The notes beneath the pieces were generated by a model, which saw only the letters and a program-made list of their open reading frames with translations, was not told the origin of the DNA and did not search any database. From IMG/VR virus record IMGVR_UViG_3300037504_000541, positions 1 through 34,336 of that record: a DNA stretch of 34,336 nt, one strand, 5' to 3'. The position numbers and the translations under genes are program-made. This document shows, piece after piece, positions 6,898 to 13,154 of the stretch; position 1 is the stretch's first letter; every line of letters begins with the position of its first letter. The stretch is from a virus.

Positions 6898-7608
6898 CTA
6901 ATCCGGGTCGGGGTAACTGTCAACCACTGCCACAATGGGCGCGAAGAACTTGTTATGCTGATAGCTTTTCGCCCACGTTTTCAAAACCCGAAGAGCTTTT
7001 TTGTCCTTTTCTGATAGTTCGGTTGCAGCAGGCGACGGTGCAGCCACACGCAAAGGTTGCGGCTGTGGGTCGGGGTGCGCAGTGGTAGTCGGTTCGGGTT
7101 GCGGTTGCGGTTGCGGTTGCGGCTGTGGGTCGGGTTGCGGTTCAGGTTGCGCCGCCTCCTGTTTGATGGTCGATACCTCATACGTGCGCGTGGTGCTTGC
7201 CTTTGGTGCAGGGAGCCGCTGCACTTCGAGCATCCGAAACTTCCCTGTCTGCTCACGGTTGCCCGCCCCAAGAGCAGCATAGGCGCGCTCACTATCCTTG
7301 AGGATTTCGCCGGTTTGTGGGTTGCGCCACACAATAGCCAGCGAGCGAAATACCACCCGCAACTGCTCACGGCGGCGCTGGCGTACTGCCTCATCAAGAC
7401 TCTCTCTGGTAAGATACTCATGCAGCGGGTGCGATGGATCGTTCTCAGCATCGTCAATGATCGCATCGCTGTCAACCTTGCCGCCTGCATCCTGGTAGCG
7501 CTCCAACGCGTTCCCGATGATATCGGCGTCCATTGTTTTGTCAATCCAGGATGTATCAAGCCAGCCGTAGCCGTGCTTGAGGAAGACTGGTGTGTGTTGT
7601 GTGGTCAT
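6898..7608 (-). CDS. Hypothetical protein with a proline-glutamine repeat linker
   Basis: A 236-residue protein with a charged N-terminal domain (residues 1-105, including IIDDAENDPSHPLHEYL and RQRRREQLRVVFRSLAIVWRN), a low-complexity linker at about 155-190 built from PQ, PEP and DPQ repeats, and a C-terminal helical tail (SEKDKKALRVLKTWAKSYQHN). The start overlaps the stop of the upstream gene by four bases (ATGA), with GAGGAAGG as ribosome site, so the two are coupled. The linker is encoded by a GGTTGC-type hexamer repeat on the plus strand. The family is not recognised; by operon position it probably acts with the protein encoded at 7605-8213. Confidence 0.75.
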   Translation of the reverse strand: MTTQHTPVFLKHGYGWLDTSWIDKTMDADIIGNALERYQDAGGKVDSDAIIDDAENDPSHPLHEYLTRESLDEAVRQRRREQLRVVFRSLAIVWRNPQTGEILKDSERAYAALGAGNREQTGKFRMLEVQRLPAPKASTTRTYEVSTIKQEAAQPEPQPDPQPQPQPQPQPEPTTTAHPDPQPQPLRVAAPSPAATELSEKDKKALRVLKTWAKSYQHNKFFAPIVAVVDSYPDPD

Positions 7609-8213
7609 TGCTGACCTTCCTCTACTTCCACGCTGTCAACACGGAACATACCCCACGCACCATCTTTCTCTGGGCGAAACTCCCCAACCCCAACCGAGAA
7701 ACCTGCCTGGTCAATCAGTGCCAGAAGCTGCTCCAGCGTCAATGCTCTACGGTTGAGTCGGATAGGTAGTGTGGCGCTCCACTCTGGGAATCCGGGGCGA
7801 TATCGCAGATCAGCAGTCCCGTTCCCGATACGGACGGTATCCTCGCGCATGCGAGGTTCGCCCTCGATAGGAACAAACTCCCCATCGATGTGGAGCGCGC
7901 CACGCAAAAACGTCATCGGCAACCCGTCAACTTGCCGAGCTGCGCTCACGATTGCGCCCTTAAATGCCACAGACGGGAAACAGGGATGCCCGTCGGGGAG
8001 GCGGTAAAATGCCTCCTCGTAATCCTGCTGAGGGTCTTTTACCTCGCGTTTTTGAGCAGCCTTTCCCATCTGCTTGTCCAACATTTGTTTCTTTGCTTTG
8101 TCACTCCACGCGTGCATAACTAGTTCCGATATGCCGACAATCCGAACGTTCACCCGGAGAATATCAATCCCCGGAACTTCCACTTTCCCGTCCTTTTTGG
8201 CTGTTGCTGCCAT
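7605..8213 (-). CDS. Phage protein with a RAMP/Cas7-like glycine-rich C-terminus
   Basis: A 202-residue protein starting at the ATG at 8213 behind GGAGG. Residues about 70-90 (GHPCFPSVAFKGAIVSAAR) and 120-145 (REDTVRIGNGTADLRYRP, then EWSATLPIRLN) precede a C-terminal GVGEFRPEKDGAWGMFRV. That ending resembles the glycine-rich loop of RAMP-fold RNA-binding proteins (Cas7/Csf2-like), and a KGA...AAR segment in the middle is also common in them. The resemblance is by motif only. No other CRISPR gene or repeat array is present, so a CRISPR role is not implied; a nucleic-acid-binding structural role is plausible. It is coupled to the gene at 6898-7608. Confidence 0.7.
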   Translation of the reverse strand: MAATAKKDGKVEVPGIDILRVNVRIVGISELVMHAWSDKAKKQMLDKQMGKAAQKREVKDPQQDYEEAFYRLPDGHPCFPSVAFKGAIVSAARQVDGLPMTFLRGALHIDGEFVPIEGEPRMREDTVRIGNGTADLRYRPGFPEWSATLPIRLNRRALTLEQLLALIDQAGFSVGVGEFRPEKDGAWGMFRVDSVEVEEGQQ

Positions 8214-8247
8214 TGTGTTACCTCCGTCAGGTTATGAATAAAATCCA

Positions 8248-8379
8248 AGCCTCGCCTAGCCCCGCCCAGCCTGGCCCTGCCCATCCCGGCCTAGCCCCGC
8301 CCCGCCTGCCACGCCTGCCTCGTCATGCCTTGCCCAGCCGTGCCATGCCCCGCCCTGCCCTGCCTGGCCTAGCCCTGTC
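8248..8379. repeat. Array 2 of the degenerate pentamer GCCNN (about 27 units)
   Basis: The same GCCNN pentamer architecture as 6542-6897, in the same orientation, filling the gap between the start of the gene at 8213 and the stop of the gene at 8389. Read along the operon mRNA, both arrays begin with the same boundary, TAGACA(C/G)GGC, immediately after the upstream coding region, and end in GGCGAGGC(A/T)TGG. Confidence 0.9.
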
Positions 8380-8388
8380 TACCACATC

Positions 8389-8583
8389 TTAGATAGACAT
8401 TGACATCATTATACCCAATAAACACCTTGTGTCAATGTGCATCAGCTCCTTCACCAGCGATTCTGCAACTGTTGCGCGATATTCATATTCCACACGTTGC
8501 GCCTCTGTGCGCGCCTGCCGTGCGAATTTGCGATATTGTTGTGCGAGTTTTAGCAACTCAACAGGGTTGTATGTCTGTTTCAC
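8389..8583 (-). CDS. Small basic helical protein (64 aa)
   Basis: A 64-residue protein beginning at a GTG at 8583 with AAGGTGA upstream, inside the end of the RusA gene (stop and start overlap). The sequence is a charged helix (LLKLAQQYRKFARQARTEAQRVEYEYRATV, described here in two parts of the same helix) followed by a hydrophobic tail (LLGIMMSMSI). No family is recognised. It precedes the second pentamer array. Confidence 0.6.
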   Translation of the reverse strand: MKQTYNPVELLKLAQQYRKFARQARTEAQRVEYEYRATVAESLVKELMHIDTRCLLGIMMSMSI

Positions 8584-8999
8584 TGCTCACCTTCTAAAAT
8601 CTTGCGCCGTTTCCTGGGGCGCTCCACCGGTAGCGGGCGCGGCACCTGCTGCAATCTGATCACGAGCCGAGGGTTATTCGGTGCAATGCCTCCAAAATGG
8701 ATGGCATTGCCCACAACCCGTTGCCAGTTGTCATCGATGTGCAGGTGCTCACACAGCGCGTCAATCGGTAGTTTTTCATAGTTTGCCAGATCTCTCAACA
8801 CGTTATTCGGCAAAAAGGCATACATTGTAATGATGATTGCCTTGTCATCAGGCACCGTGTAGCCACGCAAACTAATGGCGAGCAACTGCGACGCCTCTTC
8901 CTTCCAGGCACGGCCTTTCTTGCCCAAGCGCCGCCCGCCACTCCTGTCGGTTGGGTATGCCGTATTTGCCGACGGAGGAAATGGTAGTTCAATCTGCAC
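8580..8999 (-). CDS. rusA: RusA-like Holliday-junction resolvase (possibly altered active site)
   Basis: A 139-residue protein with the RusA opening LPFPPSANTAY and the metal-site region RDLANYEKLPIDAL at residues 69-82, followed by IDD at 88-90. RusA resolves Holliday junctions and trims branched DNA during phage recombination. In characterised RusA the region reads RDxDN with Asp at both positions plus a later Asp and a Lys. Here D70, K76, D80 and D89/D90 are present, but the second Asp of RDxDN is Ala (A72). The start is a GTG at 8999 with GGAG nine bases upstream, within the last codons of the PAPS-reductase-like gene. Confidence 0.8.
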   Translation of the reverse strand: MQIELPFPPSANTAYPTDRSGGRRLGKKGRAWKEEASQLLAISLRGYTVPDDKAIIITMYAFLPNNVLRDLANYEKLPIDALCEHLHIDDNWQRVVGNAIHFGGIAPNNPRLVIRLQQVPRPLPVERPRKRRKILEGEQ

Positions 9000-9900
9000 G
9001 CTCGTACACTCCTATGACTTCAGCCTGCATCGCCACTCGATTATCACAGCCAACACACAGCGGAAAGAAATCAGATTGCCCCTCTGGTACGCGCTGTCGC
9101 GCCCAGCGGCGGGCGTGCTCTGGTGTGGCTGCCCATCCCCAGACATTGTAGTCGTCGCGGGCTGCCTGTACTGCCTCTTCAATCCGATCCAGATCGGCGG
9201 CGAAAGCAGGATAGAAAAACCTGTCCACATCGCGCTCGCCTATCGTCGCATACGCACCGCATTTGCATTCTCCTGACATGCATAGCCGCTCCGATACTGG
9301 ATTGACAGGCAGGTTGTGCGCCGTTGTGTATTCATCGCGTTGATATTTGTCGAGATAGTACAGCGGCGATGACCAGTAGCAGCCAGTTTTGACATCGCGC
9401 TGCATAATGGTAGATGTCCTCATTCGACGGTGGCTTTCTTGTCGCCGCATACCGTTAACAATTAAAATCCTATCGCCGCGTCGCTCCTTAATGTGCCGCA
9501 AAAACATAGCCAGCGGGCGCTGTTTCAATCGGTTGTACATTTTGCGATGGTGATCCGGGCCGGGGAACCCATGCTCAATACACAACCGCTCATAAATTTG
9601 CGGATCAGGTGTGCCATCAGCACGGCAGTTATCCACAGCCCGATACTCCCAGAGCAGCCAGCCGCGATCCTGACACACGTCGCGCACAAACTGGCGTGTT
9701 TCCTCAATACCAATGCCTGTGTTGAGGTGCAAAACGCCTGCAAAACGCGGGTGCTGACTGGCGATGTGTGCAGCCGCGATACTGTCGCGCCCGCCTGACA
9801 CGGCAGCCACGACGATACGCGGCTCATACGCTGCTACGGCAGCGCGTAGAATAGATTCAGGTTCAGGTGTTTCCACAAATGTCTGTTGTTGTTCCATCAC
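8989..9900 (-). CDS. PAPS-reductase-family PP-loop enzyme (phage type)
   Basis: A 303-residue protein with the PP-loop SGGRDS at residues 35-40, then LHLNTGIG and a long alpha/beta domain. Near the C-terminus are CMSGECKCG and CVGC, five cysteines that could bind an iron-sulfur cluster or zinc. PP-loop enzymes of this superfamily adenylate or reduce sulfur compounds; relatives include CysH and the phosphorothioation protein DndC. Phages often carry such genes without the rest of the sulfur pathway. Whether this acts on sulfate, tRNA or DNA cannot be told. The start is GTG 9900 or ATG 9897. It overlaps the RusA gene and follows a pentapeptide-repeat gene in the same operon. Confidence 0.82.
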   Translation of the reverse strand: MMEQQQTFVETPEPESILRAAVAAYEPRIVVAAVSGGRDSIAAAHIASQHPRFAGVLHLNTGIGIEETRQFVRDVCQDRGWLLWEYRAVDNCRADGTPDPQIYERLCIEHGFPGPDHHRKMYNRLKQRPLAMFLRHIKERRGDRILIVNGMRRQESHRRMRTSTIMQRDVKTGCYWSSPLYYLDKYQRDEYTTAHNLPVNPVSERLCMSGECKCGAYATIGERDVDRFFYPAFAADLDRIEEAVQAARDDYNVWGWAATPEHARRWARQRVPEGQSDFFPLCVGCDNRVAMQAEVIGVYERAD

Positions 9901-9926
9901 GTTCGTACACTCCTATACAAAATCAG

Positions 9927-10406
9927 TCATCCTGACACCCCGTTCATACCAATCACCTCCAACCCGATGGTACCCGTAGTTATGGCTCTGTGCAGGTCGG
10001 CACCATCGAGGTTTGCCCCGCTCAGGTCAGCCCCGCTCAGATTGGCATAGCTCAAGTCTGCCCCGATTAGGATGGCATAGCGCAGATCTGTCTCGCTCAG
10101 GTTCGCCCCGCTCATGTCGGCGTTAACCAGGTTGACCCCGCGTAGATATATACCGCTTATGTCTGCGTTAACCAGGTTTACCCCGCGTAGATAGATACCG
10201 CTCAGGTCTGCACCGCTCAGGATGGCACCGCTCAGGTTTGCGTAGCTCAGGTCAACCCAGCGCAGGTCTGCACCGCGCAGATCAGCCCCGTTCAGGTTGG
10301 CACCGCGCAGGTTAATACCGAGGAGATTAGCGGGTTTTGCACCATTCTGATGCGGGTTTTGCAGCCACAATTGATGTGCATGCAAAATCTCCTGTATGTT
10401 TATCAT
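9927..10406 (-). CDS. Pentapeptide-repeat protein 1
   Basis: A 159-residue protein from the ATG at 10406, chosen because GAGG lies five bases before it; two in-frame GTGs precede it. After a conserved opening ([20 protein letters not shown]) come about 23 pentapeptides of the A(D/N)LxG type, expected to fold as a right-handed quadrilateral beta-helix. The ending ITTGTIGLE then GMNGVSG is shared with the three plus-strand paralogues. A segment containing GIYLRGVNLVNAD is duplicated in tandem. Such proteins include DNA mimics that bind gyrase, but the role of this one is unknown. The start overlaps the stop of the 103-residue gene upstream. Confidence 0.9.
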   Translation of the reverse strand: MINIQEILHAHQLWLQNPHQNGAKPANLLGINLRGANLNGADLRGADLRWVDLSYANLSGAILSGADLSGIYLRGVNLVNADISGIYLRGVNLVNADMSGANLSETDLRYAILIGADLSYANLSGADLSGANLDGADLHRAITTGTIGLEVIGMNGVSG

Positions 10407-10717
10407 CACCACCTCTTCTTACCAAACATTTCTCCTAGCGTATCAGGCGAAATGCCGGCCATCAACAACGATGCGAACATGTTATCAGAAGCACGCTTGC
10501 GTGCAGATTCTCCTGACATTTCATCCTGTATTTGTTGTGATATTAGCATGCCAACGGCATAATCATCATGTTCGTTGTGTGGGTTGCGCCCCATTGCGCG
10601 GGCAACACTGGCGAGCAGCGTGTAAAATCCTGCTGGGTTGTCAGTGTCATCCCAACGCACACCACCGGCCCGACGTTCAGCATCCTCAATGAAGTCAATG
10701 TTTTTGTGTTCATCCAT
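10406..10717 (-). CDS. Hypothetical acidic phage protein (103 aa)
   Basis: A 103-residue soluble protein starting at the ATG at 10717 with AAGGAGA nine bases upstream. It begins MDEHKNIDFIEDAERRAGG, has a hydrophobic helix (GFYTLLASVARAMG) and ends in a basic GKKRW. No family is recognised. It lies between MT-A70 and pentapeptide-repeat protein 1, overlapping the latter by a TGATG-type junction. Confidence 0.7.
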   Translation of the reverse strand: MDEHKNIDFIEDAERRAGGVRWDDTDNPAGFYTLLASVARAMGRNPHNEHDDYAVGMLISQQIQDEMSGESARKRASDNMFASLLMAGISPDTLGEMFGKKRW

Positions 10718-10730
10718 TATGATTATCTCC

Positions 10731-11417
10731 TTATAACAGAACCAGTTGTTTGTCTGATTTCAGCATCTCATGAGTTTCCAATGGTTCCTCATCCATATCC
10801 ATCGCTGCAATTTCGTTGAGTGCGTCCCGAATATCCCTACCATCAACCTCATTACCAATACATGTCCAACCAGGTCGTTTCCGACGGGCAAACAGTTCCA
10901 GGTATGGACCGTTAATCAGTCGTTCGATTTCATCCTGGAATCGTTCCGGTTTCTCGCTGTGCCTGCCACGTTTTTCTCGAAATGTCGTCATCTCGGTGTG
11001 TTCAAGCAACTCCTGAACTTGCTTTACATCCCTGGCTAGACGTGTTGGCGATCCTCGTGTTGCCAACCACAGCGACTCGCTATTAGATCGTGTCCAGTAT
11101 CCGAGGCCAGAGAATGGCATAAGATTTTTAGGGTTAAGCTTGACCCACACAAACGCGACTGTTTTGAATACAAACCGCCATGACTCCAACAATTTAATAT
11201 ATTCAGGGATGTGCGGATTGCACGCCCAGAGAAACAGGGCACAATCCTCATCAGCAACCCTGTCTATGTAATCCCCGAGCGCGTGGATATCCTGCCATGT
11301 CATTAATTCATAGTGACTGGCTGCGCTGGCCTGTCGCAACCGTCGCGTTGGCAATGCAGGTCCGCTATAGGTATTGTAGGGGACCGGTGGGTCCACCAAT
11401 ATCGCCTTGAATCGCAT
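10731..11417 (-). CDS. MT-A70-family adenine methyltransferase (DPPV variant)
   Basis: A 228-residue protein from the ATG at 11417 (GGAAGG nine bases upstream). It contains the family landmarks in order: LVDPPVPYNTYSG near residues 7-19, HYELMTWQDIHAL, CALFLWACNPHIPEY, FKTVAFVWVK, GLGYWTRSNSESLWLATRG, HSEKPERF, and GPYLELFARRKRPGWTCIGNEVDG. MT-A70 enzymes transfer methyl from SAM to adenine N6 in DNA or RNA. The catalytic tetrapeptide is normally DPPW; here it is DPPV, a rare change at a stacking position. An upstream in-frame ATG at 11447 would overlap the preceding gene further. Likely role: phage DNA protection. Confidence 0.88.
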   Translation of the reverse strand: MRFKAILVDPPVPYNTYSGPALPTRRLRQASAASHYELMTWQDIHALGDYIDRVADEDCALFLWACNPHIPEYIKLLESWRFVFKTVAFVWVKLNPKNLMPFSGLGYWTRSNSESLWLATRGSPTRLARDVKQVQELLEHTEMTTFREKRGRHSEKPERFQDEIERLINGPYLELFARRKRPGWTCIGNEVDGRDIRDALNEIAAMDMDEEPLETHEMLKSDKQLVLL

Positions 11418-11652
11418 ACTCAAGAACCTTCCGCGTATATTTCTCAATATTCACATCCACACATGCCTCCTCTGACTCACGTCCTCGAAGTATCTCCGAC
11501 AGGGTCAGGGGGCGATATGGGAACGCATTAAACTCGTAGCCGCAACCGCAAACAAATGCTTTGCGGAGCTTCACCTGCTCATATATCTGTTGGCGCGACA
11601 ATATTGTCGCACACGACGGGCATATAGCCACGTCAAAAAACCCATCCTTCAT
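11365..11652 (-). CDS. Small zinc-ribbon-like protein
   Basis: A 95-residue protein. CPSC at residues 11-14 and CGC at 35-37 form a probable four-cysteine zinc ribbon, followed by YEFNAFPYRPLTLSEIL. The start overlaps the stop of the upstream HTH gene (ATGA) with GGGAGGG as ribosome site. Its last 53 bases overlap the start of the MT-A70 gene in another frame. No specific function; a nucleic-acid-binding adaptor is plausible. Confidence 0.7.
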   Translation of the reverse strand: MKDGFFDVAICPSCATILSRQQIYEQVKLRKAFVCGCGYEFNAFPYRPLTLSEILRGRESEEACVDVNIEKYTRKVLEYAIQGDIGGPTGPLQYL

Positions 11653-12281
11653 CTTGTCCCTCCCTCGGAGATATCGAATTCCTCAGCAGCGGCGTGTGTA
11701 ATATAGCGCGGGTTCGCTCTCAGCCACGCCGCAATGTCCTCGCGGCGATACCAGTCCCCGCCTGCGCGGTTCCCCAGTCTGAAGTGCGGTTCAGGAAATC
11801 CGAGGTTCCTGCGCATATACCCAAAATTCATTTTCGGGTATAGCAATGCCGACTGGACACCCGCTCCTGCGATGAGCCATGATTCCAACTCCGCTCGTAT
11901 CTCGGATACAATGTCACGCCAGATGTGCGATTGCGGCTTGATTATGGGCGACAACGCATAGCCGTAATCGCGCAAGAATGCCGTTACATCGTCGTTGCTG
12001 ATGACATATATCCGTTGTTTCTCAACAATTTTCGTGATTGCATTGAGTTGACCACACCGTATCCAGTTCATGACGGTTTTATGGTTTACCCCAAACTCCC
12101 TTACCAATTCGGCAATACCTAACCCCTCGTCCCTGATTACGAGTTGTTGAATATTGCCAAGGCTGCGTCGGACACAGCCTGCAGGACGGCCAAGGTTTTT
12201 TGCTATTGTACTGATCCTGGCATAGCCAATCCGATCAAGAGCATATGCACGTTCTCGCCTTGTTAATTCTGGGGATGGCAT
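11649..12281 (-). CDS. Helix-turn-helix DNA-binding protein
   Basis: A 210-residue protein with at least two HTH-like segments: residues about 20-45 (ARISTIAKNLGRPAGCVRRS) and 52-75 (GLGIAELVREFGVNHKTVMNWI, followed by GQLNAI and YVISNDDVTAFL, the layout of an excisionase/MerR-like DNA-binding domain). A third similar block lies near the end (GNRAGGDWYRREDIAAWLRA). It follows the XRE repressor with a TAATG overlap and GAGGGAAGG as ribosome site. It is probably a second regulator of the phage programme. Confidence 0.72.
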   Translation of the reverse strand: MPSPELTRRERAYALDRIGYARISTIAKNLGRPAGCVRRSLGNIQQLVIRDEGLGIAELVREFGVNHKTVMNWIRCGQLNAITKIVEKQRIYVISNDDVTAFLRDYGYALSPIIKPQSHIWRDIVSEIRAELESWLIAGAGVQSALLYPKMNFGYMRRNLGFPEPHFRLGNRAGGDWYRREDIAAWLRANPRYITHAAAEEFDISEGGTR

Positions 12282-12484
12282 TAAACCTTCCCTCCTCTTA
12301 TCACCGCAATTATTGTGTCCACGTCAACCCTCAACGCCGAGGCCAATTTTGCCACGGTCTGCATCGATGGACTGCGCGTCTGTCCGTTGAGAACGCGCCA
12401 GACAACCCCCGGGCTAAGCTCAGCAGCCCGGGCTATCTCTCGATAGCCACGTCCGTCTCGATTTTTCAATTCCTGTATATCCAT
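12281..12484 (-). CDS. XRE/Cro-CI-family repressor-like protein
   Basis: A 67-residue single-domain HTH protein. YREIARAAELSPGVVWRVLNG at residues about 13-33, then SMQTVAKLASALRVDVDTII, is a canonical XRE fold. The ATG at 12484 is chosen because AGGGGGAGGAG directly precedes it; the longer frame to 12550 would run through the promoter. It is the first gene of the leftward early operon and lies beside two palindromic operators, so it is the best candidate for binding them. Its small size and lack of a cleavage domain resemble Cro or a short CI. Confidence 0.85.
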   Translation of the reverse strand: MDIQELKNRDGRGYREIARAAELSPGVVWRVLNGQTRSPSMQTVAKLASALRVDVDTIIAVIRGGKV

Positions 12485-12503
12485 TCTCCTCCCCCTACGA
12501 TTA

Positions 12504-12518
12504 TTCCTAACTGGGAAC
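12504..12518. promoter_or_regulatory. Left operator of the divergent switch
   Basis: The minus strand reads GTTCCCAGTTAGGAA, matching the right operator at 12 of 15 positions. It sits directly downstream of the leftward -10, over the start site. The imperfect dyad (GTTcC...GgAA) fits a dimeric XRE regulator. Confidence 0.7.
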
Positions 12519-12547
12519 ATTATAGCATATCTGTCTCTGTTTGACAA
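12519..12547 (-). promoter_or_regulatory. Leftward early promoter
   Basis: The minus strand reads TTGTCA, 17 bases, then TATAAT at 12519-12524 with a TGC extension. It is a near-consensus sigma-70 promoter driving the XRE gene and the long leftward operon. Its -35 overlaps the -35 of the rightward promoter by five bases. Confidence 0.88.
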
Positions 12548-12569
12548 CAACTGTATGGTGTGGTATGAT
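12541..12569 (+). promoter_or_regulatory. Rightward early promoter
   Basis: TTGACA at 12541-12546, a 17-base spacer and TATGAT at 12564-12569 drive the replication operon from 12612. The arrangement back-to-back with the leftward promoter means RNA polymerase cannot occupy both fully at once. Confidence 0.88.
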
Positions 12570-12585
12570 GTTCCTAGTTAGAAAC
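12570..12585. promoter_or_regulatory. Right operator of the divergent switch
   Basis: GTTCCTAGTTAGAAAC is a near-perfect dyad (GTT.CTA..TAG.AAC) directly after the rightward -10, mirroring the left operator. The operator centres are about 67 bases apart. Confidence 0.72.
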
Positions 12586-12611
12586 AAATGTGGATAGACG
12601 GGAGGTAACAG

Positions 12612-12836
12612 ATGACAGAAATACAACGAGAGATACAACGATTAGAGGCTGAGGCAGACCGACTCATGCACGCATGCCAGCGTGCAGAGAATACTGGTAG
12701 TCCTAATTGGGAATGGTTACGACGGAAATGGGATGAGGTGGAAATGGAGCTACAGGGGTTGCTGGAGGAGCAGAATCAGGACATCCCATCGCCATCCGTG
12801 GCAACTGTCCTGGCGATGCCCGATGGTAGGAAATAA
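12612..12836 (+). CDS. Small coiled-coil early protein (74 aa)
   Basis: A 74-residue protein, first gene of the rightward operon, with GGGAGGT before the ATG. Residues 1-55 form an acidic/basic helix (EIQREIQRLEAEADRLMHAC and WLRRKWDEVEMELQGLLEEQ). No family is recognised. Its position immediately behind the regulated promoter suggests an early regulatory or host-takeover role, which is inference. Confidence 0.7.
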   Translation: MTEIQREIQRLEAEADRLMHACQRAENTGSPNWEWLRRKWDEVEMELQGLLEEQNQDIPSPSVATVLAMPDGRK

Positions 12837-12851
12837 TAACAAGGAGGGGTT

Positions 12852-13100
12852 ATGAGCCTCAGAGAAATACATGAACTGGCACAGGAGATCTACAACGACC
12901 CAGCCAACCAAAACCCCCTGCAGGTGTCAACGATAGCATTGGCTTGCCGACTGCTGCCAGGATTGCACGAATACGCCCGCCAGTGGGATGCACGCTCGTC
13001 ACACGAGCGTGCAGCGGTCGAGAGAACGAAACGCAAAAACGCCTTTCCGGCGTGGGCATGCCGGGAACGGCCTGATGATTTGTTCAAGGATGAAGACTAA
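12852..13100 (+). CDS. Small hypothetical early protein (82 aa)
   Basis: An 82-residue protein with AAGGAGGGG before the ATG. It is helical at the N-terminus (REIHELAQEIYNDP, STIALACRLLPGLHEYARQW) with a charged C-terminus. No motif is recognised. It is followed by a strong hairpin. Confidence 0.68.
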   Translation: MSLREIHELAQEIYNDPANQNPLQVSTIALACRLLPGLHEYARQWDARSSHERAAVERTKRKNAFPAWACRERPDDLFKDED

Positions 13101-13113
13101 ATACATCTGTAGT

Positions 13114-13136
13114 GGGCCGGGTCCTTTACCCGGCCC
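13114..13136 (+). terminator. GC-rich intergenic hairpin (attenuator-like)
   Basis: GGGCCGGGT, a five-base loop, then ACCCGGCCC gives a perfect nine-bp stem. No U-tract follows, so it is more likely an attenuator or RNA-processing/stability element than a full terminator. The next gene's ribosome site follows within ten bases. Confidence 0.6.
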
Positions 13137-13154
13137 CCTGACAAGGAGAAAATC

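Noticed and set aside
6126-7014. Several overlapping ORFs in the GC-rich array on both strands
   Set aside because: They are low-complexity translations of GCCNN repeats without ribosome sites, and they overlap one another and real genes.
8204-8392. Proline-rich plus-strand ORF over array 2
   Set aside because: Same repeat artefact; the strand is antisense to a coupled operon.
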